Shown here piece after piece: positions 54,904 through 63,000 of a stretch of 64,000 nucleotides of DNA. Within the stretch, counting starts at the first letter, position 1; each line of letters starts with the position of its first letter. This DNA comes from DSYU01 sp964437595. Its GTDB lineage: Bacteria > Chloroflexota > Anaerolineae > Anaerolineales > Anaerolineaceae. Both the position numbers and the translations under genes were made by a program. The notes under the pieces were generated by a model. It worked only from the letters and a program-made list of their open reading frames with translations. It did no database searches and was not told where the DNA came from. The stretch lies in contig CAYTHO010000018.1 in the NCBI GenBank assembly GCA_964437595.1, forward strand, positions 10,807 to 74,806. Direction: 5' to 3'.

Positions 54904-55038
54904 GGGCCAGCCGGGTATGCTTATGGGATACCGTCTGTCGGTAAGCCCGTTGTACATGTTTGGCTGACCCGTTCGGATCCGCTCACCTGAGAAGGGCGAA
55001 GGCAGCCACCTTCGGCCAAGCTCGTATCCGTGTGTGAA
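54904..55038 (+). ncRNA. Candidate bridge RNA of IS110 element 2
   Basis: Shares blocks CGGGTATGCTTATGGGA (54912), CTGAGAA (54987), AGCTCG (55019) and TGTGTGAA (55031) with element 1, at nearly the same spacing. Its two variable stems are TACCG/CGGTA (54929-54943, loop TCTGT) and CGAAGG/CCTTCG (about 54996-55014), different from element 1 yet paired. ACATGTT (54954) matches the left junction CATGTT (54780) of this element. It ends 73 bases before the transposase ATG, against 71 in element 1. Confidence 0.6.
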
Positions 55039-55110
55039 GTCACGCCCATCCAAAACGCGCCCGGCCTGGCTGGCCGGTCTGCCAGCATTTCACAAATGGA
55101 GGTTCGTGTA

Positions 55111-56328
55111 ATGCCTGCTTCTGATTCTACTCCAAATCGTTTCATTGGGCTCGACATCCACAAAAAATACTTCGTCGCCACCGGTGTGGATCGCGGCCTC
55201 AACCAGGTGTATGGGCCATACGAAGCGCCCATGCGCCAGCTCAAGCGATGGGCGGAGAAGGTCGTCACCAAACGCGATGCTCTGGTGGTAGAAATGACCA
55301 CCAACACCTACGTGGTGTATGACACGCTCCAGCCCTTTGCGTATTCGGTCACCGTGGTCCATCCTCCGCACGTGGCGCTCATCGTTCGCGCCCAGGTGAA
55401 GACAGATAAGAAAGCTGCCCTCACCCTGGCGCAGCTGCACGCCTCGGGGCTGCTGCCCAAGGTGTGGATCCCGCCGGTGGCGGTGCGCGAGCTGCGCACG
55501 CTGGTGGCCCACCGGCAAAAAATGGTGCGCCTTTCATCCATCGCCAAATGCCGCCTGCAAGCGCTGCTCCACCGCCACGATTTTGAAGCGCCAGAAGGCA
55601 TGGAGCTGTTCAAGCCCGACCTGCGCCCCTGGTGGGAAGGGCTGCATGTTTCCGCGCTGGAAAAGCACTGCCTGCTCTCCGACCTGGCTACCCTCGACTT
55701 TGCCCGCGAGCAGGTGGAGAAAACCGAGCTGTGTCTCAAAGAGCTGGCTGCGAACGATGCGCGCGTTCCCCTGCTCATCCAGATCACCGGCATCGGTTTT
55801 CTCACATCGATCACCATCCTGGCCGCCATCGGTGAGATCCAGCGCTTCCCTTCGGCCAAAAAGCTGGTGGGCTATGCGGGGCTAGGCTCGCGGGTGCACG
55901 ACAGCGGCATGGCCTATTCCACCGGGCGCATCACCAAAGCCGGGCGGCGCGACCTGCGAAGAGCAATGGTGGATGCAGCCAACCACGCCATTATGGATCA
56001 CGCTCACTGGAAAGCGCAGTACGAAGCGTTGTCCAGCCACATTGGCAAATCCAAGGCGATCGTCGCCATTGCCCGCAAGCTGCTGGTGGTGGTTTGGCAC
56101 GTGCTGACCAAGGAAGCCGCCGACCGCTTCGCCAACCCAACCCAGGTGGCCTGCTCGATGTTCGCCTTTGCGCATAAGGTGCGGGTCAAGAACCTGCCCA
56201 AGGGGCAGACCGCGCTTGGCTTCACCCGCACCCAGCTCGACCGGCTGAAGATCGGTCAGGAGGTGCAGAAAATCCCGTGGGGCACGAAGACGTTCAAGCT
56301 CCCGGAGAGTAAGCTGACCGCGAAGTAA
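55111..56328 (+). CDS. IS110-family transposase 2
   Basis: Start ATG 55111 behind GGAGG; the upstream open frame runs through the non-coding part. About 405 residues, clearly related to transposase 1 yet with many differences, so not a recent duplicate. GLDIHKKY, VVEMTTNTY and KTDKKAALTLAQL hold the first three acidic positions; again Ala stands where the fourth Asp is expected. The Tnp_20 part is ITGIGFLTSITILAAIG, VHDSGMAYSTGRITKAGRRDLRRAMVDAANHA with the likely nucleophile Ser in DSG or YSTG. Confidence 0.93.
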   Translation: MPASDSTPNRFIGLDIHKKYFVATGVDRGLNQVYGPYEAPMRQLKRWAEKVVTKRDALVVEMTTNTYVVYDTLQPFAYSVTVVHPPHVALIVRAQVKTDKKAALTLAQLHASGLLPKVWIPPVAVRELRTLVAHRQKMVRLSSIAKCRLQALLHRHDFEAPEGMELFKPDLRPWWEGLHVSALEKHCLLSDLATLDFAREQVEKTELCLKELAANDARVPLLIQITGIGFLTSITILAAIGEIQRFPSAKKLVGYAGLGSRVHDSGMAYSTGRITKAGRRDLRRAMVDAANHAIMDHAHWKAQYEALSSHIGKSKAIVAIARKLLVVVWHVLTKEAADRFANPTQVACSMFAFAHKVRVKNLPKGQTALGFTRTQLDRLKIGQEVQKIPWGTKTFKLPESKLTAK

Positions 56329-56525
56329 GCGGCAAGGTGAAACAACAGAATAGGCAGCCCAAAACCTGCTTTCGCACAAGCAGGCAGTGGAGATCATTGT
56401 GTTTTTAAGGTGCTGAGGTATTGGCTTTCGGCTCTGGCCGTTGTATACTGAAGACACACGGCAAGAGAAAGGCGAGCAGAGGTGGTCTTCCGACCCTTCG
56501 CTCGTCTTTCGATTTTTGGAACCGA

Positions 56526-57044
56526 TTATCTCCACTCCCAATATTTTGCGCCTTGAGCAGTGACCAAGTGATCGAGCCATTCATGGAAGGATCTCGACAC
56601 AATTGGCCAATCCTCAGCCACTTCATGAGGATTACCTTCGCGTATGGCAAAACTAGAGGCATCGGCTGTGGGTATTCTTAGGTCAAATAGCAAGACGTTT
56701 GCTTCCCCATATAATTCCGCAAAGGCAATGAATTTATCTTGCCATTTTTCGCCTAAACTGGTTTTCCATAATTCTTGTTTACTTACCACCTCCTCGTTAC
56801 TATATATTTTGAACCCCCATTGGCCATAAACCGCATCGTAATATAAAACACACCCATTCGCGACTTCTTTAAGAAAAGCAATGTAATCATTCGGTAAAGA
56901 TTTTTCAAAAACCTTATTTACGGAAGAAGCTTGAAGAGGCGGCTGCCATTCAAAACGCGCAGTCCATGTATGATCCCCATGAGTGACCTCTAAGAGGCGC
57001 TCTGGTGAAAGTTTCTTTCTTAATGAGAGAATAGCCTCAAACAT
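56526..57044 (-). CDS. SMI1/KNR4-family immunity protein
   Basis: 172 residues. The core KSLPNDYIAFLKEVANGCVLYYDAVYGQWGFKIYSNEEVVSKQELW is the SMI1/KNR4 (SUKH) pattern, a well-known immunity fold to nuclease toxins. It lies 13 bases after the stop of the Rhs HNH toxin, so it is the cognate immunity gene by position. No strong ribosome site. Confidence 0.85.
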   Translation of the reverse strand: MFEAILSLRKKLSPERLLEVTHGDHTWTARFEWQPPLQASSVNKVFEKSLPNDYIAFLKEVANGCVLYYDAVYGQWGFKIYSNEEVVSKQELWKTSLGEKWQDKFIAFAELYGEANVLLFDLRIPTADASSFAIREGNPHEVAEDWPIVSRSFHEWLDHLVTAQGAKYWEWR

Positions 57045-57057
57045 ATATACGACCCCT

Positions 57058-60000
57058 TCATCTTGGCTGGTAACCGGACCACCAAGGGTTTATTGTTCTT
57101 TGATGAAATTCCCTTGGGACAGGAACAAGATTCCCAAAAGCGTTTGTTCCTCCACGCTCTCGTGGAATTATATGGTGTATATCGTAATTCTCCCATCCTC
57201 CATCGGGCACTTTGTACCCTTTATCTAACCACTCCTTGATAAATTCACCTCTTTGCTTAGGCCCCCACTCTACTCTTTGAGACTCAGGCACTATCTGTAA
57301 ATTATCCGATGGAGCCGGGACAGGCTCACCAGTTCGAGGATCGATAATAGTGGGGAATGGATCCCCATTAGAATTGGTAGCAGCTCTGCCTGGGTTGGCA
57401 TTATTTGATTGTCCAGGGAAACCAGGTCCATCCTCGTTCGAACTCGCGTTCGAAGCAAATTGCGCAAACTTTTCAGCTGCTTGTAAGGCCCGGACTCCAG
57501 CAGGTAAGCGCAATACTCCCTGAATGGCTGCTTCCCCTCCTAATCTTACAGCAATACCACCGCCTGTTCCGTAAGGAATAACAGCGCAAACTGCATCTGC
57601 TGCTAGTGCAGCCATATTTACCGTTGTTGGTCCTTCGATGAGGATCGCCCCTACATCGTAAGCCAAGAATACCAAATCTAAAATTATATCGACAGGAATA
57701 TGTCCAGATGGGTCGGTATATCTTGACGGATTGTTTAATCCGTAGGAATAACGGTCCCAGTCTAGTGGATTATACTGATTTGGTACAATTGTGTCAGGCT
57801 GAGTCCAGCGATTAAGCTCACTGTCATACCACCTGGCCCCGTAATAATACAGCCCGCCCATTGCTTCGTACTGCCCGGTGTAGCGGGCGTTGGTGGGCGT
57901 GCTGCCGCTGTCGATGCGCGTGTCACCCCAGGCGCCGTAGCGCAGCTCGCCGGTGGGGGTGCTGGTCGCGGCGTTTACCGATACGGAGGTGCTGCCCAGG
58001 TGGTCGGAAAAGAGGAAGGTGAGTCCGGTGGTGCCGGTGGTGTTCCCATCGCGCACGGCCACGCGCTGCGCGCCGGCGAAGTAATATTTCTTCATCGTAC
58101 TGGTGGTAGCATTCCATTCGAAGTGCGCGCCGATGTAGAGCGTGGTCACGCTGCCGACCGTGCCCTTCACCCGCTTGCCGTCGCCGTTGTAGACGAATTT
58201 GGCGGTCGTCCCGGTGGTGGTGTAGTCGGTCATATGGTTTTCGGCGTCGTAGGTCATGGTAATGGTCTGGGCGGGGGCGGCGGTGAGATCGGTCAGGCTG
58301 ATATCGTCAAAGGCCACCCAGCCGGATATCATGTAGGCGATGAGCTGCACACGCACGAAAGCTGCATCGACGGGTGGGGTGAAGGTTCCCCCTACGGATT
58401 TCCAGCCCTCGTTCAACGATCCCTCGCCGCCGGAGGCGGTATTGGCGTAATTCGATATCCAGCCACCATTGGCATTAAAGTACTGGGCGCGAACAAACCA
58501 ATTTCCCTGACCCGCCGCCGGGTCCATTTCACCGCGAACGAACGCGCGCAGGTCATACGTCCGGCCTGGGGTGACGGGAATGTTGCTGCTGGTCGAGATC
58601 GTGCCGTAGGCATGGTTGCTGATCACGTAGCTGTATGTGCCGCCATGCGGTGCGGCGGTGCCATAATAAGCGCGGAAAATGCCGGTGTTGGGGAACCGCC
58701 CATCGCGGCTCTCCGTCCAACCGCTGCCGGTTTCAAAACCTGGATCAGGCAGCAAATTCGTGGTGGTGCCTGCCTTCACCAATGATACATCGTCATAGGC
58801 CACCCAGCCGCTGCCGATAAACAGGAATGGACGGAATTTTACAAAGGCAGCATCGGCTGGTGTGGTAACGGTTCCCGATTTTTGCGCCCAGGTCGTATTG
58901 ATACTCCCCGGTCCGCCACCTAATCCGCTGGTTGATACACAAGGGGAGATAGAAGTACCGTCTGATTTGTAAGCGCACAATTCTATTTTCCAACTGCCAT
59001 AATCCGTATCTTTACCATCCAGTTCGCCGCGCACCCAGGCGCTCAACGTGTACTGGGTATTGGCGCTAACGGGAATCATCTCCGAAAACACCGATCCATA
59101 TGCCAGATTACTTATGATATACGCAATCGTTCCACCGTGGGGCGCTGGCATGCCGCTCGTGCCAGAAGCGCGCCAGAAGGACGTTCCCGCGAATACCCGG
59201 TGTTCGGCCCAACCAGTCGTGTCTTCAAATCCCGGGTTGTTCACTGTAAGTGGTTGGCCTCCAGCGGTAAGGGATACATCATCAAAGGCCACCCATCCGG
59301 CATTCATATAACTTAAAAGCTGGATGCGCATCTTGGCAGCACCGCTTGGGGCGGTAACTGTACCGGTCTTTTGTGTCCAGGTAGACGTGATCGCGGTAGT
59401 GTGTACGGCGTCTTTATAATTGTTGGGAGCGGCAAGGGCGTTGCCCGCGCTGTCAAAGAAGACCGCGCGGAGGACCCAGGCCCCCTTGCTGTCCGCCAGG
59501 TCGATCTCGCCTTTCACATATACAGAAAGCGTGTAGGAAGTGCTTGCGGTAACTGCAATCACATCGGATTCAAGGTAACCGTAAGCCTGGTTGTTGATGG
59601 AATAGCCAAAGGCGCCATCATGCGGTCCTGCATTGCCCCAGGTAGATCGATATAACGCTGTGTTTGGATATGCGCTAGCTGGGGATGCTGTCCAGCCGTC
59701 ACTGCTTTCATATGAAGAATTCGGGACCATTTGCGCATATACCCGCTTCTGGGTCTGGTTGCCATTCGCATCATAGCAATAGCTGGCAAGATCTGTACGT
59801 ACAACTGCATGGGCAGGGCTTGATGTTCCGCCACATCCTGCATCTTCCGTACCATATTCAAGATTATTTTCGCCATTAAAACTGAGATTTCCCGAGGTTG
59901 GATCATACTGGTGATCGCCAGTAACTGTTCCTTTTGTTCCTCCAATAACACTGGCGCTGGTCAGGCGGCTGGCGGAATCATAGCCAAAGGTTTGCGTTTG

Positions 60001-63000
60001 CAATCCCGAATTCAGCACATTATCCACGATTTTGGTAATATTTCCAATGGAATCGTAGGTGTAGGTCAGGTTTTGCAGGTTGCTCGGGATCGGGATATTC
60101 GGATCGCTTGTGCCGCTTTTCAGGGTATTCAGCCGGCCCCCTTGCGTCGTCCAGGGATAATAGCTGAAGTTTGATTCGAGGCTGTTGTTAAAGATACGCT
60201 CAACGATCCGGCTGGCCTCGTCATATTTTGTATCCGACACATAATCGATTGCGCTGTTTTTAACCGTATCGAGTGTTCCTTGCGGAAGGTACGTATAATT
60301 TACTACCTCGCCGGCTCCCCCACTCGCGTTGCCAGGGTAAGTGATCGATTCCACCTGGTCGTTGCTGAAATAGGTCCATTGAGTGAGGAAGGTACCACCG
60401 TCGGTGATGATTTTCTTTTCCTCAGTCATCCGCCCGCGCGCATCATACTTCCAGGATGTTGAACCGGAGGCATCTGTCATGCTTGTGCGACGGCCTATGC
60501 CGTTTACCCCAGCGGTTTCATCGTAATTATAAGTAATCCCGGTGGTCGAGCTGCAACCCGTGGAAAATGATTTTCCTTTAAGCTGGTTGATCTTATTATA
60601 GCTCAGCGTGGTGGTGCAAGCGCGGGCATCGGTTTGGGTTATTAAATTACTCAACGCATCGTAGGTGTAAATCCAGGTGCCCATATCGGGGTCAATCATT
60701 TGCGTCTTGCGCCCAGCCAAATCGTAGGTTAGTGTGGTCGTTACACCACCGCGGGTGGCCGTTTTGAGTAAACCGCCTGGAGTATACACATAACTCACAC
60801 CCGGTCCGGTAGGCGGCGTCACCAGTATAGTTTGGCCTTCGGCGTCGGTCTGGGTCTGGGTAACATTACCCTTGGCGTCAGTCACGCTGGTGAGCATTCT
60901 ACCGCCACTGATCGTGTAGGCGTAGCTGGTATAAGTGTCATCCGGCGCGGTAACTTTTTCCATATGCCCTGAATCAAAGTATGATGTTATCGTGAAGTTC
61001 TTGGGGGTATTTATGAAGACACCTGTCCGTCGTGGAGAATTACTTCCATTCCATGTCCATACCGTTAGTGGAGTGGGAGCCGATTGTTTTACCACCTGTC
61101 CGTAGGCATTGTATTCGGTCTCAACAACGATATCTTTCTTCTGTTCGGTACTTTGCCCTGTGGGAACCACATCCACATTGCCGATCTGGGTCTGGATAAG
61201 CTGCCCAAGCCCATTGTAAACGTTTCGCGTGGCTATTCTTGTTTGATCCGCAACCAAGCGCGACACCTCAATCCAGTAGGGCATCGTTGAGGATCCTGTA
61301 TGATATACAGCTTCGTAGGTGGTTTCCGTATCAGGGTCTATCCTGAGCCAGACCATCCGGCCAAAGGCGTCGTACATGGCAACAGCCGAGGCTCCATTTG
61401 GGTCTGTTTCGGTTTGGGGCAATCCCAGCCAATAACTGTTATCCGATGTTCCGCCGTAACTATAGGTAGTTGTGTGGTCTAATGCATTTTTCACACTGGT
61501 CGGGCGGGCGTGAAAGTAAACATCATAGGTGGTGGTTGTTTTCCGAGCATCCGTTTCCACGGCGCGTTGGGTGGCAGTCCCGGCCAGGGGTGAACTCTTA
61601 GCCTCTATCTGGTTCCCCCATTCATCGTACTTATACCATTCATCAGCGTAACTGTTGCTAAACAGCAGCGTGCGCTTGCCGGTAAGCAAACCAGATTGTG
61701 GCGTATCGATCGTCATATTTCCGGCAGCATCCATACCGCAAATTCCACTGCCGCCATTGATTGGATGATCATAAATGAAACAGGTTGAAGACACCAGCGC
61801 ACCGTTACTGCTAGTGTATAGGTTCTGGAAGGTGGGCAGCCCAACTCGATAAATGGTGGATTCGGAAGAGACAGAGCCGCTAAAACTGATCATCCCATCA
61901 AACGAGTAGCCCGTGTTGTTTCCACCGTAACCAGAAAGCGTTACACGTTTCTCCTCCCAGGCATTGCCGGAAGCATCGCGGGCTTTTTGTACTGTTTTTA
62001 TAACGTTTCCCCAGTCATCATATACATACTCCGTCCTGGTCCCCATGAAAGTAGATGGAAATTGTGCTTGGGGAATACCCGTGGTACCAAAGTCCATCTG
62101 TTCTTCCGAGGATACCTGTACTTTGTACCGGCGCATATCGGCGAAGCAGAGATCATATAAATCGCTATTATCGATGTGCGCGCAGTATGGGGTATTTCGG
62201 TTATCCCGATCGGGTGAGATAGTAGAGCTTCCCTCATAGTAAATAAGTTTACGTGTAAATATAGTTTGACTTTCACTTTGATCTTGATTTATATGTACGT
62301 GGCGGGTTTCTATTTGCCAAGGCCTTCCTTTCAGTAAATCATCCTGATAGAAGTAAGTTGCCAAACGATTATTGTACAAATCTGTAGACACGGTCCAATT
62401 GTGTCCACGAAATTCCGAATTATCGGGTGTGAGAACGGGACGCCAATCATCACCTTCTTCTGGTCTATTATAGATTGCAGCGACTTCAGAATGGGCGCTG
62501 TCATTTACCGCCGGGGTGCCGTAGAGGTAAGTAAATGAATTAACCGTTTTATTAGTAATGGAGTCGGAGATCGTTTTTTTCGTTACCCGGTAAGGGGTGA
62601 CCATTGAATAAACCTTACATTGATCGAGTTCGAATGAACGGGTCCATTGAACTACTTCAATATTAACCTTCATCAAACTGGCCGTACTTGGCAGCACCAA
62701 ATCATCTTGAACGATCGCACCTCCTGTGCCTTGAGGAAGCGTAATCACTTGCCCTCTCACTTTTAATAATCCAGAACTATCCCCAACTAATACGTAGCGA
62801 ACTTGGGCACCTTGCCCCGCGTTTTCGGAATCCTCAACAACCGAACGCCTGCAGGTAATTCTGTACCGAAGACCTGGTTGGAAAGTTTTTATCCTATCAG
62901 TAGATATAATCTCGGTTTCCCCACCTGTTTCAATGTTTCCGCCAGAGCCAATGAAATCATGAAAGGGGCCGGTAGCATTTGGATTCCAGGGATTAGCTTC

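Larger units (their letters stand above)
54781..56385 (+). mobile_element. IS110-family element 2 (right end approximate)
   Basis: Same build as element 1: left end right behind the Rhs codon for Gly/Thr of [G/T]-R-N-N-P, about 330 non-coding bases, then a plus-strand transposase. A 7-bp hairpin (CCTGCTT/AAGCAGG, 56365-56384) stands about 35 bases after the transposase stop and may mark the right end. The sequence beyond is the 3' flank of the SMI1-type gene, not Rhs core. Confidence 0.75.
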
